Source of the DNA: Halanaerobiaceae bacterium
GTDB lineage: Bacteria; Bacillota; Halanaerobiia; Halanaerobiales; DTU029
NCBI GenBank assembly: GCA_012518635.1
Contig: JAAYRT010000129.1
Coordinates: 1 to 36,107, forward strand
Direction of reading: 5' to 3'
Length of the DNA: 36,107 nt
Position 1 is the stretch's first letter. Each line of letters begins with the position of its first letter. The position numbers were made by a program, and so were the translations under genes. The notes below the pieces were generated by a model, which did not search any database, was not told the DNA's origin, and saw only the letters and a list, made by a program, of their open reading frames with translations. Positions 1-7,164 of the stretch are shown in pieces.

Positions 1-443
1 AGAAAGAATATATTCAAATACCCTTCACTCCAGCCGATAATTGATTCCGGAGTATTAAGGAACTGCAGCAAAGGTCGGGTAAGCATGGGGCCGATTATCA
101 TAATAATCAATGACGCAATGGCTGTCAGTGCCATGGTAACACCGATAGTACGGGAAAGGCCTTCCCGGTCCCTGGCGCCAAAATACTGGGAGACCATAAT
201 CCCAGCCCCTGTTGCCACTCCAACAAAGAGTACCAGGAGGAGATTCAAAATAGGCCCGGCACTACCTACTGCGGCCAGGGCATTATCCCCTATATACCTA
301 CCGACAATAATGGAGTCAGCAGTATTATAAAACTACTGGGCGATATTTCCTATCAAGAGGGGTATAGAAAATTCCAGTATCCTTTTCCAGGGGGTTCCCT
401 CTGTCATATCTCTTGCTGCAAACAATTTGCTGATTTTTAGCAT
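1..443 (-). pseudogene. MATE-family multidrug efflux transporter, 5' part, interrupted by an in-frame amber codon
   Basis: Only the N-terminal ~147 codons lie in the window; the gene continues past position 1. The translation reads like a MATE (NorM/DinF-type) sodium- or proton-coupled drug exporter: an IPLLIGNIAQ segment, then FYNTADSIIVGRYIGDNALAAVG, then VATGAGIMVSQYFGARD. MATE proteins typically have QQFYN or QQLYN at the junction, but here codon 37 (333-335) is TAG, directly after a CAG codon. The frame is otherwise open to the window edge, with no second lesion. The start is the ATG at 443, not the upstream ATG at 458, because a GGAGG ribosome site (about 452-456) lies 8 bases before it and overlaps the upstream candidate. 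Full-length protein would need readthrough or suppression; otherwise the product is a 36-residue stub. Confidence 0.8.
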
Positions 444-510
444 ATCTATAGCCTCCATCTTATATATTATTAAAAAAATTACTCATATAATATAAATACA
501 ATTATACATA

Positions 511-570
511 AAAAATCCCTCCTTTTGGTCTTGAAATATGATAGCATAGAATCACAAAGGAGAGATTTTA
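511..570 (-). terminator. Probable rho-independent terminator downstream of the riboflavin transporter gene
   Basis: An inverted repeat with arms at about 511-526 and 556-570 can form a stem of about 14 bp with one G-U pair and a ~30-base loop. On the minus strand it ends in a T run. It lies between the riboflavin transporter stop and the MATE start, so it could end the first transcript. The long loop lowers confidence. I see nothing else in 459-673 beyond AT-rich spacer. Confidence 0.45.
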
Positions 571-673
571 ATAACATTTTTTAATCGTTACACAATAATA
601 TTAACATATTTATTATCTATATACAAGAGCCTGGCTATAGATAATAAACCCCCCTTTTCATTCTTTAATCCCC

Positions 674-1228
674 TTAACTCTTCAACAATCCTGATATTTT
701 TTTATAAATAAGCAGTACAACTATACTATTTACCCCGCCCTTGATTAAATTAAAGGGTAAAATAAAGGTCAATAAAAAGCCCCATTCAGCCGGCAGCCCA
801 TATAAGGGGAAAATTACGAACTTATTTGATAATAAGGCAAGGAAACTCATGACCAGGGCCCCACAGATAACACTGATAACTGCTGTTTTTTTGCTTTTAT
901 TCTGGCTGTAAATCAATCCTGCTGTCATCACAAAGGAACTGCCTACTATAAAATTGGAGAGTTCTCCCACTCCTCCGGTAGTTGTTTTTGTTAAAAAATC
1001 CACAATATTTCTGATCAGAACAATCAATACACCATAGGCCGGCCCCAGGCTAAAACTCCCTATCAAGGCAGGTAGCTCCGCAATATCCAGTTTCAGATAT
1101 TCAGGAAAAAAAGGTAAAGGCATCCTGATAAAGGTCAACAGATAAGAAGTGGCTGCCAACAAAGAAACCTTTACCAAGCTATTAGTCTTAATTTTTCCCC
1201 TGCTTATAGTTTTTGAACCTGCATCCAT
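674..1228 (-). CDS. ribU: Riboflavin ECF transporter substrate-binding (S) component, RibU type
   Basis: This 184-residue membrane protein would bind riboflavin and deliver it through the shared ECF module (EcfA, EcfA', EcfT), which is not in this window. Hydrophobic segments lie at about residues 14-34, 48-75, 90-107, 116-136 and 145-178. The N-terminal FFPEYLKLDIAELPALIG stretch corresponds to the conserved loop of RibU-type S components (typically F-P-x-P-Y-L-K-x-D-x-x-D-x-P). The strongest functional support is the FMN riboswitch directly upstream. Two ATGs are in tandem (1231 and 1228); the second is better placed behind the GGAGGGG ribosome site, giving 7 bases instead of 4. It is monocistronic, with its own consensus promoter and a possible terminator downstream. 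Confidence 0.88.
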   Translation of the reverse strand: MDAGSKTISRGKIKTNSLVKVSLLAATSYLLTFIRMPLPFFPEYLKLDIAELPALIGSFSLGPAYGVLIVLIRNIVDFLTKTTTGGVGELSNFIVGSSFVMTAGLIYSQNKSKKTAVISVICGALVMSFLALLSNKFVIFPLYGLPAEWGFLLTFILPFNLIKGGVNSIVVLLIYKKISGLLKS

Positions 1229-1261
1229 CATTAATCCCCTCCATTAAATTAATTGTAAAAA

Positions 1262-1287
1262 GAAAAATCCCTGACATATATCAGGGA
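1262..1287 (-). terminator. Expression-platform terminator of the FMN riboswitch
   Basis: A perfect 7-bp stem (TCCCTGA/TCAGGGA, 1268-1287) with a six-base loop is followed on the minus strand by a T-rich run. It lies between the FMN aptamer and the ribU start. This is the classic transcription-termination platform: FMN bound to the aptamer should favour this hairpin and switch off transporter synthesis. Confidence 0.88.
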
Positions 1288-1303
1288 CAGGACAAATAAA
1301 AAA

Positions 1304-1426
1304 CTATCTTCTTCCATCCAGACTTTACTGTCGGCTCTGGAATTTCACCAGATCAGCTCTTTACCAGGTAAAGAGTTAGCGGGCTATACCGCCGGTCGGG
1401 AATTTCACCCTGCCCTGAAGATATAT
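1304..1426 (-). ncRNA. FMN riboswitch (RFN element)
   Basis: On the minus strand the leader contains the hallmark RFN blocks in order: CTTCAGGGCAGGGTGAAATT, CCCGACCGGCGGTA, AGCCCGC, GGTGAAATTCCAGAGCCGAC, then AGTCTGGATGGAAGAAGAT. The outer stem forms between ATCTTC near 1421 and GAAGAT near 1306. It precedes a terminator hairpin and the ribU gene, as expected for FMN-controlled transcription attenuation. Confidence 0.97.
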
Positions 1427-1457
1427 CATATTCCTATTTTCAATTTTGTTAATAATA

Positions 1458-1485
1458 ATTATACCATATTATTCAGCCATGTCAA
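1458..1485 (-). promoter_or_regulatory. SigmaA promoter of the riboswitch/ribU transcript
   Basis: TTGACA (1480-1485) and TATAAT (1458-1463) are both perfect consensus hexamers with a 16-bp spacer on the minus strand. Predicted start is near 1451, about 25 bases before the FMN aptamer. The -35 lies just 8 bases past the MerR/TipAS stop codon, so the two genes are back to back. Confidence 0.85.
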
Positions 1486-1492
1486 TATCTTT

Positions 1493-2278
1493 TTACATAT
1501 TTTTCTTATCCATTCCTGTATAAATATGGACTGCCTCCCGCAGGAACTCTGCAATACCAGGTTGTTTTTCGGTAAAATAGGATTCATAATAATCTTTAAA
1601 CCGTTCATCAGCAACATAGAGGTTGGTCACGCCGGCATGGGCTTCCTCTGAATAATTATCCCAATAGAAGGTCAACCATTGGCGGTGCAGATCTGCTGCC
1701 TTTTGTGCCAGCTCACCGGCAGGATCACCTTTCTTAAATGCTGCCAGCAAGGTCTCCATAAATTCTTTTTCCAATCCAGTAATTTCTTTATATTCTTTTT
1801 CAGTCATATTCAATACCTTCTGATTGGAGCGTTCAACAGCCTCTTCGCCATATTTTTCCCTGGCCTCTTTTCCATATTTCCTCTCATTTTCTTCCACCAT
1901 CCCCCTTATGAAACCTGCAAATTTTTCTTTATCACTCATTTTAGTTCCCCTTTCTTTAGCTTTTATAGTTTTTTCTACATTGGCTAACAATAAATCAAGG
2001 CGTTCTCTTTCCATCCGGAGTTTTTCCCGGTGTTTTTTCAGGGCAGCCAAATCATTAAAATCAGGATCATTCATAATCTTTTTGATGTTCTCCAGATCTA
2101 CATCCAGTTCCCAGTAAAAAAGAATCTGCTATAATCTATCAACTTCCTTTACCTCATAGATCCGGTAACCGGATGAATTTATCCTGGCTGGCTTAAGCAG
2201 CCCTATTTCATCATAATATCTTATGGTACGGGGACTGACACCGGCCAGATCTGCCAGTTTTTGTACTGTATATTCCAC
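1493..2278 (-). pseudogene. MerR-family regulator with TipAS drug-binding domain, interrupted by an in-frame amber codon
   Basis: From the GTG at 2278 the frame encodes a MerR winged helix (VEYTVQKLADLAGVSPRTIR, then YYDEIGLLKPARINSSGYRIYE). After it comes RL-TAG-QILFYWELD, where MerR proteins usually have RLQQILFYRELD, so the TAG (2129-2131, codon 50) most likely replaces glutamine. The frame then continues unbroken through a coiled-coil dimerisation helix (KKHREKLRMERERLDLLLANV) and a complete TipAS antibiotic-recognition domain (about residues 110-261). Repaired length would be 261 residues, near the usual ~250 for TipAL. What remains intact is an ORF from the ATG at 2074 (193 residues): coiled coil plus TipAS without the DNA-binding head. 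This resembles the short TipAS form made from an internal start in Streptomyces. The internal ATG has only a poor ribosome site (GGAG about 14 bases upstream). A TTG at 2284 is an alternative start, closer to the AGGAGGTG motif. Confidence 0.82.
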
Positions 2279-2303
2279 TGCCAACTCACCTCCTGTCACT
2301 ATC

Positions 2304-2334
2304 AATATACACCCTTACGTTACGTCAAGGTCAA
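2304..2334 (-). promoter_or_regulatory. MerR-type promoter with 19-bp spacer and operator
   Basis: On the minus strand TTGACC (2329-2334) and TATATT (2304-2309) are separated by 19 bp. That is the overlong spacer typical of promoters twisted into activity by MerR-family activators. The spacer holds an imperfect dyad CCTT-N10-AAGG (2313-2330), comparable in position and size to known MerR/SoxR operators. It would give autoregulation of the MerR/TipAS gene that starts 26 bases downstream of the -10. Confidence 0.65.
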
Positions 2335-2342
2335 GGGGTTTT

Positions 2343-2375
2343 TAAAAAAAAAGAAAGGACAGCCAAAACTGTCCT
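2343..2375 (-). terminator. Rho-independent terminator of the secreted-protein gene
   Basis: A 7-bp stem AGGACAG/CTGTCCT (2356-2362 and 2369-2375) with a six-base loop is followed on the minus strand by TTCTTTTTTTTT. It lies 14 bases past the stop of the gene at 2390-3601. Confidence 0.9.
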
Positions 2376-2389
2376 CATTATTGCTTCTC

Positions 2390-3601
2390 TTATTCTAATG
2401 GAACACGCCAGCCAAAGGCATGCCAGATACCAAAGTTATCTTTAATAATTATACCCCGCTGGCCTCCCATGGCTGCATCCAGATAATAGGGATAAAACTT
2501 ACCTGGCGTAAAATGACCTTTATAATTACCGGAAAATACTACATCTACTGCTAGGAAAAGCAATTCATCCTCTGTTACTTTCAGGGCCATGGTCTGGTGA
2601 TACCTATCACCATAATTGGCCTCCATTGTCTTCTGTACATGGCTCTCTTCTTTAAGCAGGGCAATATTCCTCTCCATTGCCTTCAGGTAATCTTTGAGCA
2701 TCTGCCGGTAAAATTCATAGGAATAAAAGATATCCTCCAGAACAGACTTTCTATAATTATCTACCTCTTCTGTTAACAGATAATCATTTTCCTCCAGAAT
2801 TGACAAAAATCCCTCCAGATATACCACCAGGCTGCTATCAGGATGTTCCCTTATCAGGTCTGGATAGGTTTCCCTGGCTTCATTGTGCATCTCTCTTGTA
2901 TCATAGGAAAAGAGAGGTGTGTTATTCAGGCCATAAAAGATAAAATTCAGGTATTTTTCATAGAGATTTTTCACCTCAGGAACCTTACTGGATTCCGGAA
3001 AACTGGTTAAAAATTTTTCCTGCATCAAGGCCCGTCCAATAAGCTCATCCCAACCTATTACTAAAGCAGCATCCTTAGCCGGCGGATTACTGGACTCCAA
3101 AGACATGAGTTCGATATAAGCCCTGAAATCATGGTCTAGATAGGGTAAATACCTTTGATAAAATTCATAATCTATCACTGGGAAAAACATTCCCTCTGCT
3201 GTTTCGACCCTATAGCCAGTCAATCTTGTTTCCCTCAGGAGCCCCTTTAATTCCGGATCAGTAATATTTTTTATCAGGTCCAATTCATTGAAAATAGAAA
3301 GGTCAAAATTCTTAAGATACAGATCCAGCATTTTTTCCTGTATACTGGTCTTAAAATATTTTTCTTCAATTACAGGGAGATTAAACATATGCTTTATTTC
3401 CAGTTCATTTATTAATTCACCGGCATACCCAGGCGGCAGATAAGAAATATTTTCATCTGCAAATTTTATTGCTGCCGGTAAATCCCCCTGCAGCCTGTAC
3501 CCAGGGTAATATCCTCCTCCAGCAAATAAAGGACCTGCCAGGAAGGACAGGAAACAAAGCAGCAATAAATTGCCAATCAGTCTTTTTCTACAGGTATTCA
3601 T
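2390..3601 (-). CDS. Secreted protein of unknown function
   Basis: I do not recognise this 403-residue protein. It starts with a clear Sec signal peptide: basic MNTCRKR, a hydrophobic core at about residues 8-25, and a likely cleavage after LFA before GGGYYPGYR. There is no lipobox and no further membrane segment. The mature part is acidic and helical, rich in Tyr, Leu and Glu, with one Trp in GWDEL and two more in the C-terminal NFGIWHAFGWRVPLE; apart from Cys4 in the signal peptide it lacks cysteine. No catalytic motif is evident. A weak AAAGGAGCT ribosome site precedes the ATG by 9 bases, and a TATAAT-like element lies near the trpS stop. It has its own terminator. The gene could be an extracytoplasmic enzyme, a binding protein or a lineage-specific protein. 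Confidence 0.75.
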   Translation of the reverse strand: MNTCRKRLIGNLLLLCFLSFLAGPLFAGGGYYPGYRLQGDLPAAIKFADENISYLPPGYAGELINELEIKHMFNLPVIEEKYFKTSIQEKMLDLYLKNFDLSIFNELDLIKNITDPELKGLLRETRLTGYRVETAEGMFFPVIDYEFYQRYLPYLDHDFRAYIELMSLESSNPPAKDAALVIGWDELIGRALMQEKFLTSFPESSKVPEVKNLYEKYLNFIFYGLNNTPLFSYDTREMHNEARETYPDLIREHPDSSLVVYLEGFLSILEENDYLLTEEVDNYRKSVLEDIFYSYEFYRQMLKDYLKAMERNIALLKEESHVQKTMEANYGDRYHQTMALKVTEDELLFLAVDVVFSGNYKGHFTPGKFYPYYLDAAMGGQRGIIIKDNFGIWHAFGWRVPLE

Positions 3602-3674
3602 CTAAATAACAGCTCCTTTTCTCTTATCTGTACATTTAGACGAATTATAGATTAATAATGTTCCCTAAAACAGT

Positions 3675-4688
3675 CTAAAGGGTTAAGCCCATATGTTCCT
3701 TTACTCTGGCTATCGTAGCAGAGGCAATCTCTTTAGCCCTCATCCGGCCTTCATTTAAGATATTATCAAGATAACCTTCTTCGTTAACAATTTCATTGTA
3801 TTTTTGCTGAATGGGCCTCAATGTATCAAGGACTACTTCTACCAACTCCTTTTTCAGTGTTCCATAATTTTTCCCGCTAAAATGCTCTTCTACTTCCTCT
3901 CTGCTGCTTCCTGTCAGCACCTCATAAAGAACCAGAAGATTCTTCACACCCGGTGAGGCATATTCATAGCGGGTTTCCATATTGGAATCAGTGGTAGCCC
4001 TCATGATGGCATCCCTGATATCTTCCTCTGAATCCAGGAGACCAATAGAGTGCCTTTTCTTCATTTCCCCCAGGCTCTTACTCATCTTCACTTCAGGCGT
4101 ATCCAGTCCCATTATCCTGGCTCCACTTTCCCTGAACAGGCCGTCTGGTATCTTGAAAACTTCTCCATATAGGTGATTAAAGCGTTGGGCGATATCCCTT
4201 GTTATCTCAATATGCTGCTTCTGGTCATCACCTACAGGTACCAGGTCAGTATCATATAATAAGATATCTGCTGCCATCAGTACCGGGTAATCAAATAAAC
4301 CTGTACCAACGGTTTCCATCTCTGCTGATTTGGACTTGTATTGGGTCATTCTTTCCAGCCAGCCTATAGGTGTAACACAATTCAATAACCAGGTCAATTC
4401 AGCATGTTCTGGAACCTGGGACTGAACAAAGATTGTTGATTTTTCCGGATCGATACCACAGGCCAGATATAAGGCGGCAACCTCTCTGACCTTCCTCCTC
4501 AAATATTCAGGTGCTATATTTTCAGGGATAGTCAATGAATGTAAATCAACAATACAGAAGATATTATCATATAAGTCCTGATTTTCAACCCAGAGACTTA
4601 TAGCACCAACATAATTTCCGATATGTATCTGTCCTGTAGGCTGGACGCCAGAAAAAACCCTTTTCTTCTTTTCCACATTCTCTTTCAT
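3675..4688 (-). CDS. trpS: Tryptophan--tRNA ligase
   Basis: Class I aminoacyl-tRNA synthetase that activates tryptophan and charges tRNA-Trp. Over 337 residues it shows the HIGN signature (residues 22-25), the family blocks FSGVQPTGQ, GWLERMTQYKSKS and AADILLYDTDLVPVGDDQKQH, and a perfect KMSKS loop (201-205). Length matches bacterial TrpS (~330). I place the start at the ATG at 4688, 7 bases after GGGGG; an in-frame TTG at 4703 would overlap that site. The gene ends in TAG. No T-box leader (no specifier stem or TGGNACCGCG-type T-box sequence) is visible in the 90 bases upstream. It is separated from divIVA by a terminator. Confidence 0.95.
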   Translation of the reverse strand: MKENVEKKKRVFSGVQPTGQIHIGNYVGAISLWVENQDLYDNIFCIVDLHSLTIPENIAPEYLRRKVREVAALYLACGIDPEKSTIFVQSQVPEHAELTWLLNCVTPIGWLERMTQYKSKSAEMETVGTGLFDYPVLMAADILLYDTDLVPVGDDQKQHIEITRDIAQRFNHLYGEVFKIPDGLFRESGARIMGLDTPEVKMSKSLGEMKKRHSIGLLDSEEDIRDAIMRATTDSNMETRYEYASPGVKNLLVLYEVLTGSSREEVEEHFSGKNYGTLKKELVEVVLDTLRPIQQKYNEIVNEEGYLDNILNEGRMRAKEIASATIARVKEHMGLTL

Positions 4689-4746
4689 ATTGCATACCCC
4701 CAATCTTTTTATAAAAAATTAATAATTTAATATTTAAGCAAATAAC

Positions 4747-4780
4747 TAAAAAGAAAAGACCCCCCGGAAAAGGGTCTCTT
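4747..4780 (-). terminator. Terminator at the end of the ylm-divIVA operon
   Basis: On the minus strand a stem of GACCC/GGGTC type (4754-4762 with 4772-4780, one mismatch) is followed by TTTTCTTTTTAG. It overlaps the divIVA stop codon and separates this operon from trpS. Confidence 0.85.
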
Positions 4781-5315
4781 AAAAATCCAGGGTAATATCC
4801 AGATTATCATCATCCACATCTTCCAAATCCAGGGCTTTTACAGCCACATCTTTTTCAATATCTTCATCCAGTTCCTCTGTATTATTGATTAATTCCAGAT
4901 ACCCTTCCAGCATGGTTTTTAAACGGATTTTGAATAACTCCCTGGTTTCCTTCAGGCTTTGCAGGGATTTATACTCTTCCTGCAATTTGATTTTGGCTTC
5001 TCTCTCCAGTCTTTCCGCCTTCAGTTCTGCCTTTTTGATAATCAAGTCTGCCTCCTTATGGGCCTGTTCAGTAATCTCTCTGGCTGTTTCCTGAACAGTC
5101 AGGAGAATCCGCTGTAACTTGTCCTCCATTTCCTCCTGGGCAGCTACTTTTTCCCGTAACTTTTCGTTCTCATCCTGCAGCAGATTCAACTCTTTCAACA
5201 ATCTTTCATAGGCCATGCCTACTTCTTCGATAAACTCGTCCACCTGTTTTACATTATACCCAAAAGTAGATTTGCCAAACTCTCGGTTATAGATGTCAAT
5301 GGGCGAAATTTTCAA
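4779..5315 (-). CDS. divIVA: DivIVA-family cell-pole / septum protein
   Basis: DivIVA binds negatively curved membrane at septa and poles, positions Min proteins and anchors the chromosome during sporulation. The N-terminal lipid-binding segment is conserved (KISPIDIYNREFGKSTFGYN, then VKQVDEFIEEVGMAYE), followed by a long heptad-repeat coiled coil (about residues 25-140) and an acidic tail (ELDEDIEKDV, then LEDVDDDNLDITLDF). I choose the TTG at 5315 as start because a GAGGTGG ribosome site ends 5 bases before it; the GTG at 5324 lies inside that site. Product 178 residues, as usual for the family. Last gene of the ylm operon, 21 bases after ylmH. Confidence 0.93.
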   Translation of the reverse strand: MKISPIDIYNREFGKSTFGYNVKQVDEFIEEVGMAYERLLKELNLLQDENEKLREKVAAQEEMEDKLQRILLTVQETAREITEQAHKEADLIIKKAELKAERLEREAKIKLQEEYKSLQSLKETRELFKIRLKTMLEGYLELINNTEELDEDIEKDVAVKALDLEDVDDDNLDITLDF

Positions 5316-5336
5316 AAATACCACCTCTTTTCTTTT

Positions 5337-6125
5337 TTATATCAAACGATGAATGAGAAGCTTTATCCTGTCACGATTGGACACACCATTAATTTCTGCT
5401 ACCTTTATCCGGCCTCTGCCCCGGATGGAGATAACATCCCCCACTTCGACACGGACAGAAGGGTCATTCACTGGTTGATAATTCACTCTCACTTTCTCAC
5501 TCTGTATCTCCCGGGAAATCCTGCTTCGGGAATCACCAAAACCTGCACTGGCCACTGCATCCAGCCTCATAGACGGAACAGTAGCTTTAATCTCCTTTAT
5601 CCTGCTATGGGGAATTACCAGCTCTTCAGAAGAGATCTCTTCTATTTCTACCGGCACCTCATGTACCTTTTCCAGATTTAAAATGATATAGTCCTTCAGT
5701 TCTGCTGCAACAATTACCTGGGCAAACTCATCAGTTACCAGGATATCCCCTATCATCTCCCTTTTTATACCTGTCCCCAGTATAGAACCCAGAAAATCCC
5801 TATGGGAAACTGCTTGGAATTTAAAATTACCGCTTATCTTTAATATGCTGACCGGGTTCTCCACATGATCCGGGAAAATAAAATCCGGAAAAATGCTGAT
5901 TCTTTTCCTTTCAGCATCAGGATAACCGCCAACCAATTTATAATTTATTTCACTTATTTGTTTAATAACACCAGAAGCAATCTCACATTCATAAGGGTTT
6001 AAAAAATTTGTCAATTCTTTACTCTTTCTTTTCAGTACTATTTCCACCTTATCCAGGATATGTCCAAGTACGGCTCTATCTTCTTCCCGGTGTAAATGGG
6101 AAGTTAATCTTTCCCTATCGATCAA
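5337..6125 (-). CDS. ylmH: YlmH, S4-domain RNA-binding protein (ribosome rescue/division-linked)
   Basis: 262 residues. The N-terminal YlmH domain (HREEDRAVLGHILDK, then FLNPYE and GGYPDAERKRI) is followed by an S4 RNA-binding domain at about residues 180-245 (MRLDAVASAGFGDSRSRISR, then VRVNYQ and VEVGDVISIRGRGRIKV). Bacillus YlmH works in ribosome-associated quality control, binding 50S subunits with peptidyl-tRNA. Its synteny with divIVA and ylmG is typical of Firmicutes. Start is TTG at 6125 with AAAGGAG about 10 bases upstream; no ATG is nearby. Confidence 0.94.
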   Translation of the reverse strand: MIDRERLTSHLHREEDRAVLGHILDKVEIVLKRKSKELTNFLNPYECEIASGVIKQISEINYKLVGGYPDAERKRISIFPDFIFPDHVENPVSILKISGNFKFQAVSHRDFLGSILGTGIKREMIGDILVTDEFAQVIVAAELKDYIILNLEKVHEVPVEIEEISSEELVIPHSRIKEIKATVPSMRLDAVASAGFGDSRSRISREIQSEKVRVNYQPVNDPSVRVEVGDVISIRGRGRIKVAEINGVSNRDRIKLLIHRLI

Positions 6126-6144
6126 GTCCGTAACACTCCTTTAT

Positions 6145-6441
6145 TTAATAAAGTCCTAAATCTAATGCCAGATACATTATGATTCTTAGTACAAATGTGC
6201 GCATAATACTTAGCAATAAGAGGGCAACCAGTGGAGTAAAATCCAGCCCCCAGGCAATGACAGGCAGGTTTTCCCTGATAGGACCCAAGATAGGTTCAGT
6301 AAATCTGTACAATAATCTTAAAAATTTACGCCAGTTAGGGTGGTGGATATCAGGAGCCAGCCAGCTGATCAGGGTCCTGATGACAATCAACCAGCTGAGT
6401 ATATCAAAAATTGACCTTATTATATAAGATAAAAGCCGCAT
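6145..6441 (-). CDS. ylmG: YggT-family membrane protein (YlmG)
   Basis: 98-residue membrane protein with two hydrophobic pairs, around residues 5-25 and 65-95, and the family core NWRKFLRLLYRFTEPILGPIRENLP. YggT/YlmG proteins affect septum placement and nucleoid distribution in bacteria and their plastid relatives; the biochemical role is unsettled. It follows ylmE by only 21 bases, the place where sepF (ylmF) normally intervenes. Confidence 0.93.
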   Translation of the reverse strand: MRLLSYIIRSIFDILSWLIVIRTLISWLAPDIHHPNWRKFLRLLYRFTEPILGPIRENLPVIAWGLDFTPLVALLLLSIMRTFVLRIIMYLALDLGLY

Positions 6442-6462
6442 TGTAAACCTCCCTTTTAACGC

Positions 6463-7161
6463 TCAATATTCCCTTGCACCAAAAAGAATACTCCCTATTC
6501 TAACTATGGTGGCTCCCTCTTCAATGGCCACCTCAAAATCATGGCTCATCCCCATGGATAATTCCTTTAGATTATAACCTTTTTCATTCATTTCTTTTCT
6601 AATTCTGGCCAACTCTTTAAATACCGGCCTTATTTCCTCTGTATTTTCAACAAAAGGGGCCATGGTCATCAGGCCTCTTATCTCGATATTACTTAACTTT
6701 CGTGCCTCCCCTAAAAAATCCTCCACTTCCCCTGCTTCTATACCATATTTTTTTTCATCACCGGCTACATTGACCTGCAATAACACCGGCATAACCCTAT
6801 TTTGCCTGGCAGCCCTTTTATCTATCTCCTCTGCCAGTGACCAGCTATCCAGGGAATGAATCAGGACACAATTTTCCATCCTCAATAGGTATTTTACTTT
6901 ATTCCTCTGCAGGTGGCCAATAAAATGCCATTTGTACTCTGGTCTTTCTTTATATTTCTCCCTCAATTCCTGTACCCTGTTTTCTCCAAATGATTCCAGT
7001 CCATTTTTATGGAAATAGTCAATTTTTACAATGGATTGATTTTTACTTACTCCCAATAAGTTTATTTCAGCAGGATTACGTTTTGTCCTGGCAGCAGCTA
7101 TATTAATCCTTTCCTGCACATCTTTTAATCGGGTTCTAAGCTCTGTTTCGTCCAGATGCAA
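6463..7161 (-). CDS. ylmE: YggS/YlmE, pyridoxal-phosphate homeostasis protein
   Basis: Fold-type III PLP-binding protein, 232 residues, the single-domain relative of alanine racemase that buffers PLP and amino-acid pools. The PLP lysine is K40 in GVSKNQ. Other family blocks are FGENRVQEL, WHFIGHLQRNKVKYL, VLLQVNVAGDEKKYGI, GLMTMAP and the phosphate-binding LSMGMSHDFEVAIEEGATIVRIG. Start is TTG at 7161 behind AGAGGGGTG. The upstream HlyD-like gene ends in TAG at 7165-7167, in the same frame and only one codon before this start. Confidence 0.95.
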   Translation of the reverse strand: MHLDETELRTRLKDVQERINIAAARTKRNPAEINLLGVSKNQSIVKIDYFHKNGLESFGENRVQELREKYKERPEYKWHFIGHLQRNKVKYLLRMENCVLIHSLDSWSLAEEIDKRAARQNRVMPVLLQVNVAGDEKKYGIEAGEVEDFLGEARKLSNIEIRGLMTMAPFVENTEEIRPVFKELARIRKEMNEKGYNLKELSMGMSHDFEVAIEEGATIVRIGSILFGAREY

Positions 7162-7164
7162 ACT

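Noticed and set aside
85-330. Plus-strand ORF at the window start
   Set aside because: It is antisense to the clearly recognisable MATE transporter frame.
1679-2117. Plus-strand ORFs opposite the MerR/TipAS gene
   Set aside because: They are Phe/Ser-rich mirrors of a Glu/Lys-rich coiled-coil coding strand.
1-2278. Genome-wide reassignment of TAG to glutamine, suggested by the two interrupted genes
   Set aside because: trpS, the HlyD-like gene, ylmD, sigE, murD, mraY, ftsL, rsmH and perR all end in TAG at the expected protein length, and the sigE TAG lies within its terminator hairpin. TAG is therefore a regular stop here.
4689-4778. T-box leader upstream of trpS
   Set aside because: The gap is only about 90 bases, AT-rich, and contains the divIVA terminator but no T-box sequence or specifier stem.
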